Positions 1 through 7,968 of a stretch of DNA of 64,000 nt are shown here, in pieces. The position numbers were made by a program, and so were the translations under genes. Below the pieces are notes generated by a model, which saw nothing but the letters and a program-made list of their open reading frames with translations, had not been told where the DNA came from and made no database searches. Each line of letters begins with the position of its first letter. Position 1 is the stretch's first letter. Source of the DNA: Bacteroidia bacterium (lineage in GTDB: Bacteria; Bacteroidota; Bacteroidia; NS11-12g; UBA9320); NCBI GenBank assembly GCA_020849295.1, contig JADLGN010000005.1, positions 248,001 through 312,000 of the forward strand, in the 5' to 3' direction.

Positions 1-1
1 T

Positions 2-307
2 GAAGCTATTAGAAAACATATTTCTGCAAATCTTCCCTTATTTGAAAAGCTAATCAATTCATCTGATTTTATTGAAAAATTCAATGGTGAAATTTTAGGA
101 GAAAAACAAAAAAGAATAGACTCTAAATATAAAACAGCAGCACAAAAACAAGCAATTATTTTTAATAAACAGTTTTATTTTAAAAAAACTTTAGACGAAA
201 AATTTATCACAAAAAACAATTTACCTGCAATATATAAAGAATATTACAATACATCTACCCCAATATGTAACTTTTTATATAAAGCAATAAAAAATGGATC
301 AAAATAG
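2..307 (+). CDS. DUF2461 (TIGR02453) family protein, C-terminal part
   Basis: An open frame enters from the left edge and stops at TAG 305-307, leaving about 101 C-terminal residues. The order of features fits the C-terminal half of the DUF2461/TIGR02453 family: an I-R-K-H-I helix, F-x-x-x-F-x-G-E-x-L, a K-R-I-D-x-K-Y segment, then a K-x-F-Y-F strand and a final helix. Members are about 220 residues, so roughly half is missing to the left. No biochemical function is established for the family. The stop overlaps the next gene by 14 bases, so the two are probably co-translated. The family call rests on motif memory only. Confidence 0.6.
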   Translation, partial: EAIRKHISANLPLFEKLINSSDFIEKFNGEILGEKQKRIDSKYKTAAQKQAIIFNKQFYFKKTLDEKFITKNNLPAIYKEYYNTSTPICNFLYKAIKNGSK

Positions 308-1148
308 TGTAAACAGCATAAATAAAGCAATATCAGTAATGCTGATTGTATTTGGAATAATTATGCTGTTTATAGCGATTCCTCTCATTTTTGAAAAAAA
401 CAGAGACAGTATTATTAATACAATGACTTTTTTAAGTTTTTTAAGTAGTCTATTATTTATAGTAGGCGGAATTCAGTTTTTTAAAAAAACTAAGCTAAAA
501 GAAAAAGCTGTTAGAGATTATCAGACGAGCATTTATGAGCAACTTGCCAATAAGAACAATAAAGTTATAGATGATACTAAAACTGAAAACATAAGCATAG
601 AGCAACCATCTAAAACTAATGAAACCGATACATATACACCTGATGTAATAGCTCACTGGTATTACACCAATGCCGAATGGAAAAATATGACCAAAGAAGA
701 ACGTGAAAGAAGGATAAAAGAAGGACTATGGCTGAGCCCATTGATAGGAGTTTTGGGAACCATACTTCTTATATTTACAAAAAATGCAGATATAATTACT
801 GCATTTGTAATATCATTTTCTATGGGTATTTTAATCTCTATTCTAAAAATTTTTATCAATAACAGTGTGTTTAAATCATGTAAAGAAAACAATATAGTAT
901 TTACAACTAATGCTCTGGTAATAAACGGAAAATTTAAAACAATAAATGATTTGGACATACATTTAGAATATTTAAAATTTGTAAAACTTGGCTTCGATAA
1001 TTTTATTGAGTTTTCATTACAATGGCAAGTAAGAGGAGGAGTTACAAACGACCAGTTCAGAATATTAATACCTGAAAAATATAAAGCTGAAGCAAAAAAA
1101 ATATTTGATTATTATGGAAATAAAGGAGTAAAAATCGAAAATTTTTAA
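294..1148 (+). CDS. Hypothetical membrane protein
   Basis: The protein has 284 residues and I do not recognise its family. Two transmembrane segments lie near residues 10-30 and 41-62. A polar lysine- and glutamate-rich stretch covers residues 65-140, and two more hydrophobic helices lie near 148-162 and 166-188. The C-terminal 90 residues are soluble. The ATG overlaps the end of the DUF2461 gene by 14 bases, which suggests an operon. Directly after its stop, in the same frame, lies a remnant of a T9SS sorting domain (1149-1244). The two are unlikely to be one gene, because this protein has no signal peptide with a cleavage site. Confidence 0.6.
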   Translation: MDQNSVNSINKAISVMLIVFGIIMLFIAIPLIFEKNRDSIINTMTFLSFLSSLLFIVGGIQFFKKTKLKEKAVRDYQTSIYEQLANKNNKVIDDTKTENISIEQPSKTNETDTYTPDVIAHWYYTNAEWKNMTKEERERRIKEGLWLSPLIGVLGTILLIFTKNADIITAFVISFSMGILISILKIFINNSVFKSCKENNIVFTTNALVINGKFKTINDLDIHLEYLKFVKLGFDNFIEFSLQWQVRGGVTNDQFRILIPEKYKAEAKKIFDYYGNKGVKIENF

Positions 1149-1244
1149 TATTATTTTTTTATTAAACTCCCAAAAGGAATTTATGTTTTAAAAATTATTT
1201 CAAATAAAAATACTACTTTTGTATGTAAAATTATGATTGAGTAA
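1149..1244 (+). pseudogene. Orphan T9SS type A sorting-domain remnant
   Basis: The open stretch reads IKLPKGIYVLKI near 1161-1196 and ends KIMIE before TAA 1242-1244. This is the last beta-hairpin of a T9SS type A C-terminal domain and closely resembles the end of the gene at 1848-3992 (LPKGIYLLRI then KILID). There is no start codon and no cargo domain. It lies in the same frame as the membrane protein upstream, separated by that gene's stop. The likely origin is deletion or recombination that removed the body of a T9SS cargo gene. Confidence 0.6.
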
Positions 1245-1273
1245 AAAAAATCTTTTTTTACTTTTTTTTCTTT

Positions 1274-1305
1274 CTTGCTTATTCAAAAACAAACATCTAA
1301 GTTTG
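1274..1305 (+). promoter_or_regulatory. Bacteroidota-type promoter of the SSR-bearing secreted gene
   Basis: A -7 box TAAGTTTG at 1298-1305 matches TAnnTTTG, and CTTG at 1274-1277 sits 20 bases upstream as the -33 element. Transcription would start near 1311. That excludes the in-frame TTG at 1275 as start and supports ATG 1326. Confidence 0.5.
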
Positions 1306-1325
1306 AAATACTAAAATATCATTAT

Positions 1326-1841
1326 ATGAAAACTTCAAACTTCAAACTTCAAACTTCAAACTTCAAACTTCAAACATTTGTTGTATTATTAATTTTTCTA
1401 CCGGGTATATCATTTAAGTCCAAAGCCCAGTCGTCGTGTTGTCATATAGTTACTACAAGTGAAGTAGATTGCAATATAGTTATGAATATTAAATGTAATG
1501 GCGTTTTATTAAATTGTTCTGATCCTAAAAACAACAATATCAGCGTGCCTCCTCCATTATTTTATGGAAAATGCCAAGGTGGATTAATGTTTTCCATTCA
1601 ACCTGGGATAAAGGCATATCCATCAGTAACTACAACAACTTTTGACTCTACTCTATGCCTTTGTGATATTGAGATAGAACTAATCGGCATAGGATTTAAT
1701 TTAAACGGAAAAACAATTTTTAATTCTTCGCATACATCTGAACACCTTGATACAATAGACGCATGTTGCCCAGGTGGAATTGATGTATTATATGACCCTG
1801 TTAATTGTACTTTATTAATAACTGCTCCAACTTGCCCATAA
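1326..1841 (+). CDS. Secreted cysteine-rich protein with 7-bp repeat in signal peptide
   Basis: I do not recognise the family. ATG 1326 gives a 171-residue protein beginning MKTSNFKLQT. Its hydrophobic core is FVVLLIFLPG and cleavage is probable after KAQ. The mature part has about a dozen cysteines, several in CC pairs, which fits an exported disulphide-bonded protein. No T9SS tail is visible. The charged n-region is encoded by six copies of a 7-bp unit (1333-1374). At six copies the ATG is in frame. By my reading, five copies run into TAA soon after the repeat and seven copies also hit a stop. The next gene starts 6 bases after this stop, so they form one unit. Confidence 0.7.
   Translation: MKTSNFKLQTSNFKLQTFVVLLIFLPGISFKSKAQSSCCHIVTTSEVDCNIVMNIKCNGVLLNCSDPKNNNISVPPPLFYGKCQGGLMFSIQPGIKAYPSVTTTTFDSTLCLCDIEIELIGIGFNLNGKTIFNSSHTSEHLDTIDACCPGGIDVLYDPVNCTLLITAPTCP
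1333..1374 (+). repeat. Simple-sequence repeat (CTTCAAA)6
   Basis: Six perfect tandem copies of a 7-bp unit lie inside the coding sequence, three codons after the ATG. The unit length is not a multiple of three, so gain or loss of a single copy shifts the frame. The region encodes the n-region of the signal peptide. Confidence 0.95.
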
Positions 1842-1847
1842 TGAATT

Positions 1848-3992
1848 ATGAGAAAAATTAAACACTTAAAAAAAACTTGCTTTGTTTTATTTACATTAAT
1901 TTCATTTAATGGATTTGCACAACAATTAACTGATTATTTTACTTATTATATAAGCGATACATCAAAAAAAAGACAAAATATTTATTATAATTCTGATAGT
2001 TATAATTCCGGTTCAACAAACAAAGTAAGCTATGATGGTGAAAATTTATTTTTTATAAGTAATATAGCCGGAGATGTTAATTTTTCTACTTACTTTACTG
2101 ATACTTCTATAAAAGAATTACCGTATTATGATATAAACACTTCACAACTATATTTTTGTAAATATAATCTGAAAAATCATTCAATTACTGCAAAACCGTT
2201 TGGCAGTAATTATATAAATAAGGTTTGGCATTCAAAAATTGATAACCAAAAGAAAAGTATTTTAGTGTATTTCTCTACTTGCGATGATACAGTTAGACTC
2301 GACCCTTCAAATCAAAATGATTTTATAGCATTTCCAAACAGAAAAGAAAGGAATTGGTTAGTTGTGTTTGATGTTAATGGTAAACTAATATCTAGATTGC
2401 TTATTAATGAATTAAATTTACCTTCTGATGCATTAAAATTAAAAGGGAAATTAACATTTGAAAGTTTTAGTAATTTTAATTATGATGGTGATATTATAGT
2501 TCAATTATATTCAAGTACAACATTACCAAATATTGCTCCTGATAGTGCATTGTTAAAAAAAGGAGTCAGTTATTTTATAAATTTTAATTCAAAATCAGGA
2601 ACTGTAAAATGGATTAGGAAACTTGATGCTAAGAACCAAAATATTATATTAAATGAAGTTGAAGGGGTTTTTATGACAGTATGTATTCAGCTAAGTAAAA
2701 AAGATTCAATAATGAAATTTGCTGATACCGATGGAAACACTATAGTTCAATACAAATTAAAAGATGAAAATTTGAATGATAATGAACGCATAAGCTATAT
2801 CTTTAATATTGACAAATGGGGTAATCTAACTCCTGTTTTTCATATTATTTCTAATAAATTATATGAAATAGAAGACAACACTATTGTACAACAAATGATA
2901 GAAAACAATAATAAAATTATTTTGCTAATTTTATCAAATAACGATTCAATAAAAATTTTTGATAAATATGTGAAGGGAAAACCAAATTTAATATATTCTA
3001 AAGGTTTACTTTTACCTAAAAAAACATTTTTTCTTGAAGTTGACTTAAACTCTCAATATGTTAAATCTTTGTTACAGAATTATAATAACGATTCAATAGT
3101 GCCTTTAAGAATAATTAAGTCAAACAACGGATTTTATTTGACATATCCATATAATAATAAAAATGTAAATTACAATATAAAATATAACAAAGATACATTT
3201 AATCACTTTATTGACAATGATTATAGTATTATTAGCAATTCTTCTCAAGCCCATCAGTTTTTTAATATAGTAAAATACGATACTAATTACAAAATAAGGT
3301 GGATGCACCATGCACCTTTGATTAATTCAAATATTTTTGAAGCAGGAAATAATAAAATAATTTTTGATATTTATCCATATATAGGAGGTATTCAAAGCTA
3401 TGATATTAATTTTAGACCTGAATCTTATGGCAAAATATCGCCTACTCCTATTTATATACTTTCTGCCATATATAATTGCAAACCTATTGCTTATTATAGA
3501 AGTTCATATTTGGGAAATAATACTTATAAATTTACAAATTTAAGCGAGTATAACTGCCAGTACAAATGGGTTTTTGGTGATGGAATAACTACTACTCAAA
3601 ATTCACCTACTCACAAGTTTAAGCCAAGCCCCACAAGCTATAAAATAATGCTTGTAGTTACCAACGAATGTGGTTCTGATACATTTTTCAAGTATTACGA
3701 TATTACAGATGAAAATACTGCTGTACCTTTATCATTCAATAAAAATATAAAAATTTATCCAAATCCTATTTCGGGCAATGAGTTTAATATTTCAATAACT
3801 GAAAAACCCAAAATAAAATCTCTGAAAATATACAATACCACAGGACAACAGCTTGACGAATGTAGTTTTAGTCAATCATCAAGTAACCTATTCACTGTAT
3901 CATTAAGCCGAAAACTCCCTAAAGGTATTTATCTTTTAAGAATTATTACATACGAAAATATTGCTTACATAAGTAAAATATTGATTGATTAA
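1848..3992 (+). CDS. Secreted PKD-domain protein with T9SS type A sorting domain
   Basis: The protein has 714 residues. The signal peptide is MRKIKHLKK plus a hydrophobic core, with cleavage near GFAQ. A long N-terminal region of unknown fold is rich in Asp, Asn and Tyr. A PKD-like domain (residues about 570-625) contains W-V-F-G-D-G. The last 80 residues form a type A sorting domain: KIYPNP, then L-K-I-Y-N-T-T-G-Q, then LPKGIYLLRI. Such proteins are exported by Sec, moved across the outer membrane by the T9SS and attached to the surface or released. It follows the cysteine-rich gene by 6 bases and is probably co-transcribed, so switching upstream could affect it by polarity. Confidence 0.85.
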   Translation: MRKIKHLKKTCFVLFTLISFNGFAQQLTDYFTYYISDTSKKRQNIYYNSDSYNSGSTNKVSYDGENLFFISNIAGDVNFSTYFTDTSIKELPYYDINTSQLYFCKYNLKNHSITAKPFGSNYINKVWHSKIDNQKKSILVYFSTCDDTVRLDPSNQNDFIAFPNRKERNWLVVFDVNGKLISRLLINELNLPSDALKLKGKLTFESFSNFNYDGDIIVQLYSSTTLPNIAPDSALLKKGVSYFINFNSKSGTVKWIRKLDAKNQNIILNEVEGVFMTVCIQLSKKDSIMKFADTDGNTIVQYKLKDENLNDNERISYIFNIDKWGNLTPVFHIISNKLYEIEDNTIVQQMIENNNKIILLILSNNDSIKIFDKYVKGKPNLIYSKGLLLPKKTFFLEVDLNSQYVKSLLQNYNNDSIVPLRIIKSNNGFYLTYPYNNKNVNYNIKYNKDTFNHFIDNDYSIISNSSQAHQFFNIVKYDTNYKIRWMHHAPLINSNIFEAGNNKIIFDIYPYIGGIQSYDINFRPESYGKISPTPIYILSAIYNCKPIAYYRSSYLGNNTYKFTNLSEYNCQYKWVFGDGITTTQNSPTHKFKPSPTSYKIMLVVTNECGSDTFFKYYDITDENTAVPLSFNKNIKIYPNPISGNEFNISITEKPKIKSLKIYNTTGQQLDECSFSQSSSNLFTVSLSRKLPKGIYLLRIITYENIAYISKILID

Positions 3993-4001
3993 AAAAATCG
4001 C

Positions 4002-5279
4002 TTATTTTAACATACTAATAGCATCAACAAACTTGTCTAGTTCTTTAGTTGAATTATATAAATGAGGAGTTACTCTTACTCCGTTAATAAATGGATGTTC
4101 GATGGCAACAGTAAAAATTTTGTGTTCAGAGAGTAATTTTTCAGTTACTTGTTGTGGGGTATAATTAGATACTGAAAAATTAGCAATTGCACAACTTCTG
4201 TTTTCGTCTGTAACAGGTGTGTTAATTGAAATATATGGATAGTTTTTAATTTTTTGAACCCAATAATTTTTCAAATAACTCAGTCTTTTTTCTTTAAGTT
4301 CACTACCTATAGCATTATGAAACTTTATTGCTTCATTTATTGCTATTATTGTTTGCATAGGTTTTGTGCCGGTGTGTTCAAATTTACGAATATCATCAAT
4401 AGAAAAATCGTTATCACCCATTAATGGATAAATTTTGGCAATGTGTTTTTTCTTTATTGCCAAAAAGCCAACTCCAAGTGGACAACATAACCATTTGTGA
4501 AGACTTGCCCCTATATAATCTGCCTCTAAATCTCCCAAATTAAAATTAATATGTGCCACACTATGTGCTGCATCTAAAATTACCTCGATACCTCTGTTGT
4601 GTGCTGCATCAATTATTTTTTTGGCAGGCAATATTTGACCACTAAGATTTATAAGATGAGTAAGATGAATTATTCTTGTTTTAGGAGTAATTAAAGAAAT
4701 GTATGAATTTACTATTTCATCGTCATTTGCGGGATGCATTGGTATTTGTGCGGTTTTTAAGATTATTCCGCTTCTTTTTACTTGTTGTTCAAATGCTGCT
4801 ATCATGCTCCCATAATCCTGATTTCCTACAATTACTTCATCCCCTTTTTTCCATGGGTAGCCTGAAATTATAGTATTTAATGATTCGGTAGTATTTCTAG
4901 TAATAGCAAGTTCATCAGGAATTAAATTAAGAAATAGGGCAAGTGTTTTTCTTGTGTTTTCCATTTCGGTTTGTTGTTCACGCCTCATAAACCAACTTGA
5001 CTTTGCATTAATATATTTTGCTTTTGAAATATAAAAATTTTCAGTACTTATTGGAGCAGGGCTGAAATATCCGTTTTCAAGATTTATAAAATCTTTAGAG
5101 TAATTAAACATTTCTCTTACTGTATTCCAATATTTTTCATCTCTATAGCTATCAGAATTTTGGTTTTTTAGATTTTCAAAATTTGCTGAATTATTAAGAA
5201 AATGAAATGGTTTAGTTGTCAATGGCAAGGTTGAAAGTAATAATCCTCCACTTTGTGCAATAAATGTTTTTCGTATCAT
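4002..5279 (-). CDS. Aminotransferase class V family protein, exported or with N-terminal leader
   Basis: The protein has 425 residues and a fold-type I PLP enzyme pattern: T-R-N-T-T-E-S-L-N near 128-136 (phosphate binding), D236-A-A-H-S (cofactor pyridine contact) and H-K262-W (Schiff-base lysine). The overall pattern is closest to isopenicillin-N-epimerase-like or cysteine-desulfurase-like class V enzymes. The first 25 residues (MIRKTFIAQSGGLLLSTLPL) look like a signal sequence with a weak Tat flavour but only one Arg, so a periplasmic location is inferred. The substrate is unknown. It is convergent with the T9SS gene at 1848-3992, with 9 bases between the stops. Confidence 0.8.
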   Translation of the reverse strand: MIRKTFIAQSGGLLLSTLPLTTKPFHFLNNSANFENLKNQNSDSYRDEKYWNTVREMFNYSKDFINLENGYFSPAPISTENFYISKAKYINAKSSWFMRREQQTEMENTRKTLALFLNLIPDELAITRNTTESLNTIISGYPWKKGDEVIVGNQDYGSMIAAFEQQVKRSGIILKTAQIPMHPANDDEIVNSYISLITPKTRIIHLTHLINLSGQILPAKKIIDAAHNRGIEVILDAAHSVAHINFNLGDLEADYIGASLHKWLCCPLGVGFLAIKKKHIAKIYPLMGDNDFSIDDIRKFEHTGTKPMQTIIAINEAIKFHNAIGSELKEKRLSYLKNYWVQKIKNYPYISINTPVTDENRSCAIANFSVSNYTPQQVTEKLLSEHKIFTVAIEHPFINGVRVTPHLYNSTKELDKFVDAISMLK

Positions 5280-5372
5280 TATTTAATTCCACTAAAATAA
5301 TTAATTAAATGACAAAAAAATGATAGTGTAATCATTTACCTGTGTGTATAGTTTAAAAATACAACTTCAATT

Positions 5373-5552
5373 ATGTCACGTATAAATTGTCCAAATTGTA
5401 ACAACCACAGTTTTAATATTGCATTAAGCAATGATTCAAAAAGCAAAATTTATTTTGTAAGCAAAATTTTTCTTAAGCTTGGATATTTCCCCTCATTTAT
5501 AAAGAATATTCCTATAAAGTGTACCGTGTGCAGTTATAGCTGGAAAGCATAA
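5373..5552 (+). CDS. Small zinc-ribbon-like protein
   Basis: A 59-residue reading frame starts at ATG 5373 and stops at TAA 5550-5552. It has two CxxC knuckles, C-P-N-C at residues 6-9 and C-T-V-C at residues 50-53, spaced as in a zinc ribbon. Between them is a basic, hydrophobic linker. It is divergent from the aminotransferase and convergent with the DUF4468 gene. Function is unknown, and metal binding is inferred from the cysteine spacing only. Confidence 0.5.
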   Translation: MSRINCPNCNNHSFNIALSNDSKSKIYFVSKIFLKLGYFPSFIKNIPIKCTVCSYSWKA

Positions 5553-5561
5553 TTTAATGCT

Positions 5562-6101
5562 TTACCAGTCGTCTTTTTTCTTTGCCGGTGGGTTTTTTAC
5601 AGCTGCAACGAGTTCTTTTTCCAGATTTTCGAAGTATTCGAGAGTTTGTTTTATGTAGCTTTGGTATTTTTCGTAGTTGTAATCGGGGTCGTTTGTGTCC
5701 ATCCATTTCGATACATCAAAATACGAAGCTTGTTTCCAATGAATACGTGATATTGTATATCTGAATTTACCGTCCTTAAAATTTAAAGTTATTGTATATC
5801 CCTCTATTCCTTCAAAGTGTTCTACACCTTTTTTGTCAATTATTTTAAGTTTAAATTGTGCTTTGCCTTCAATTTCGCCTTTTTCGGCATCCTTTTTTTG
5901 AATTACTCCATTTGGATTGGGGTAAAATTTGTTTATCCACGCCATTGCTCTTTCATAAAGCTCGGCTTTGGAAGCGCCGCTTACATCTACTACTTTTTGT
6001 ATTTCTGCCTGTTTTGTTTCTTCGTTAATTGGCAAAGTCAATTGGGCATTAATATTAAAAGCGTTTAACAAAACAAGTATAACTATTATCAATTTTTTCA
6101 T
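5562..6101 (-). CDS. DUF4468 domain-containing secreted protein
   Basis: The protein has 179 residues with a signal peptide (MKKLIIVILVLLNAF, cleavage near INAQ). The mature part matches the DUF4468 (TBP-like fold) pattern. It opens with LPINEETKQAEIQKVV, followed by S-K-A-E-L-Y-E-R-A-x-x-W, then a V-I-Q-K-x-D segment and G-K-A-Q-F. The family is common in Bacteroidota, exported, and of unknown function. The C-terminus is rich in lysine and proline. A -7 box lies almost on top of the ATG (6106-6113), so the mRNA may be leaderless or nearly so. Confidence 0.8.
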   Translation of the reverse strand: MKKLIIVILVLLNAFNINAQLTLPINEETKQAEIQKVVDVSGASKAELYERAMAWINKFYPNPNGVIQKKDAEKGEIEGKAQFKLKIIDKKGVEHFEGIEGYTITLNFKDGKFRYTISRIHWKQASYFDVSKWMDTNDPDYNYEKYQSYIKQTLEYFENLEKELVAAVKNPPAKKKDDW

Positions 6102-6105
6102 ATTT

Positions 6106-6113
6106 CAAAAGTA
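6106..6113 (-). promoter_or_regulatory. -7 promoter box of the DUF4468 gene
   Basis: TACTTTTG on the minus strand matches TAnnTTTG. It ends 5 bases before the ATG at 6101, which would give a leaderless or nearly leaderless transcript. No clear -33 TTTG is seen. Confidence 0.35.
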
Positions 6114-6198
6114 TAAATATTTAAATCTTAAATAAACGAAACATTTAAAAAAATAAAATATTCTAAACCAATTAGTGCTTTTATTTGTATTAAATACA

Positions 6199-6852
6199 TT
6201 GAATCTTTTTGCTCACTATTATTTTTCGTCAAAAAACGATAGCAGTTGGTACAACGCAGGTTTGCTATTGCCCGATTTACTAAGAATTTTTACCCATAAA
6301 CAACAACTCCAAATAATAAAAAATTCAAGTTATGAATCTAAAATTTTTAACGATTTAAAAGACGGAGTGAAGCGTCACCTTAGAGACGACAGTATTTTTC
6401 ATAACTGGGAGTGGTTTTTGACAAAAAATGAAGAACTGCTATTAAAACTAAGAAAAAGCAAACTCGATTTTAAACGCGATTGGATATTGTCTCATATATT
6501 TATTGAAATGGTTATTGATAGTTATTTGTCAGAAAATTACTTTTCAAAAATTGATAAAATGTATGAGGATTTGCTGAATTGCAACTTGTTAAACTGGAAA
6601 TTGATTTTTGAAAATTGCAATCTTAAAAACTTTCATTATTTTGAATCGGGATACAATAATTTTCAAAAAATTAAATATATTTATAAATATAAGGATGAAT
6701 CGGCAATAATTTATTCGTTAAACCGTATATATGAAAGTACAGGTATTGGAAAATTTAACCAAAAGCAAAACGATTATTTATTAATATTGTTGAAAGAAAT
6801 AATACCCGTAATAGAGTATAAAATAACGGAACTAAAAGAAATATTAAAATGA
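6199..6852 (+). CDS. Acyl-carrier-protein phosphodiesterase-like (AcpH/DUF479-like) protein
   Basis: The frame is open from a GTG at 6175, but I place the start at TTG 6199. The protein then begins (M)NLFAHYYFS, which lines up with the MNFLAHLYLS start typical of the AcpH family. It has about 217 residues. Further family-like points are G-L-L-L-P-D near residue 22, G-x-x-x-H-L-R-D-D-S-I-F-H near residue 54 and a largely helical remainder. AcpH removes 4'-phosphopantetheine from acyl carrier protein. Similarity is weak, so the activity is not assured. The stop overlaps the start of the PorV/PorQ-like gene by 4 bases. Confidence 0.5.
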   Translation: MNLFAHYYFSSKNDSSWYNAGLLLPDLLRIFTHKQQLQIIKNSSYESKIFNDLKDGVKRHLRDDSIFHNWEWFLTKNEELLLKLRKSKLDFKRDWILSHIFIEMVIDSYLSENYFSKIDKMYEDLLNCNLLNWKLIFENCNLKNFHYFESGYNNFQKIKYIYKYKDESAIIYSLNRIYESTGIGKFNQKQNDYLLILLKEIIPVIEYKITELKEILK

Positions 6853-7925
6853 AAAAATACATTTTGATTGCAGTAATAATGACGTTTGCAGTAAAAACAA
6901 TTGCCCAAAGCACGCCAAAATACAGCAACGAATTTTTAAATATAGGAGTAGGTGCAGCAGCTTTTGGGATGTCAAATGCCGTAGTTGCCTCTATTGACGA
7001 TGTACATTCGGGATATTGGAATCCTTCGGGTTTGCTAAGGGTTAAAGACAATATTCAATTATCATTCATGCATTCTCCATATCTCGCAGGCATAGCAAAT
7101 TATGATTACGGAGCATTTGCAACCAAAATAGACTCAAACAGAGCAATAGGTTTTTCATTAATAAGACTAAGCGTTGACGGCATACCTAATACTTTAGATT
7201 TGATAAGAAACGGGCAGATAGATTATAACCGCGTAACGAGTTTTTCGGCAAGCGATGTGGCGTTTATTTTCAGTTATGCTCAAAAATCGAAAATAGAAGG
7301 TTTAAATTTTGGAGGAAATGCCAAAATCATTCATCGCAAAGCAGGTCAGTTTACCACTGCTTGGGGTTTTGGCATAGATGCATCGCTGCAATACAAAACC
7401 AAAAACGATTGGCAGTTTGGGCTTATGGCTCGCGATATTACAACTACATTCAACTCATGGAAATTTTCTTTTACAGATGCCGAGAAAGACGTTTTTATAA
7501 AAACCGACAACGAAATTCCCAAAAACTCTCTCGAAATTACTCTACCACAGTTTTTGCTTGGTGCAGGTAAGTTGTTTGAATTAAATAATAATATGGGTTT
7601 GCGTGGTGAAATTAACGGATTAATAAATACTGACGGGCAAAGAAACGTGCTTGTAAGTTCCAGAATTTTTAATTTAGACCCTTCATTGGGATTGGAATTT
7701 GATTATAAAAAAACTGTATTTATACGTGCCGGACTTGGAAAATTTCAAAAACAATTAAATATAAATAACAAAAAGGAACTTATAGTGCAACCCAATGCCG
7801 GTATAGGTATAAACCTCGGAAATATAAATATTGACTATGCACTTTCTGATATCGGCGATTTTTCATCATCACTCTATAGCAATGTGTTTTCGGTAAAATT
7901 TAAGATTAATAAAAAGAAAGGGTAA
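6849..7925 (+). CDS. PorV/PorQ family outer-membrane beta-barrel protein
   Basis: The protein has 358 residues with a signal peptide (MKKYILIAVIMTFAV, cleavage near TIAQ). The mature N-terminus holds the PorV/PorQ signature: F-L-N-I-G-V-G-A-A-A-F-G-M-S-N-A, then W-N-P-S-G-L. About a dozen amphipathic strands follow, and the protein ends F-S-V-K-F-K-I. The family belongs to the FadL-like barrels. Some members are T9SS components, such as PorV, which delivers cargo from the translocon to the attachment complex. A T9SS role is plausible because T9SS cargo genes are abundant nearby, but it is not proven. It overlaps the AcpH-like gene by 4 bases. Confidence 0.8.
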   Translation: MKKYILIAVIMTFAVKTIAQSTPKYSNEFLNIGVGAAAFGMSNAVVASIDDVHSGYWNPSGLLRVKDNIQLSFMHSPYLAGIANYDYGAFATKIDSNRAIGFSLIRLSVDGIPNTLDLIRNGQIDYNRVTSFSASDVAFIFSYAQKSKIEGLNFGGNAKIIHRKAGQFTTAWGFGIDASLQYKTKNDWQFGLMARDITTTFNSWKFSFTDAEKDVFIKTDNEIPKNSLEITLPQFLLGAGKLFELNNNMGLRGEINGLINTDGQRNVLVSSRIFNLDPSLGLEFDYKKTVFIRAGLGKFQKQLNINNKKELIVQPNAGIGINLGNINIDYALSDIGDFSSSLYSNVFSVKFKINKKKG

Positions 7926-7968
7926 TTTGAAATTGTTTTTATAATTTTATTACACTATTACTTTAATT

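Noticed and set aside
1275..1325. Extended N-terminus of the cysteine-rich gene from TTG 1275
   Set aside because: The -7 box at 1298-1305 lies inside the extension and the extension has no signal-peptide character; ATG 1326 gives a clean signal peptide.
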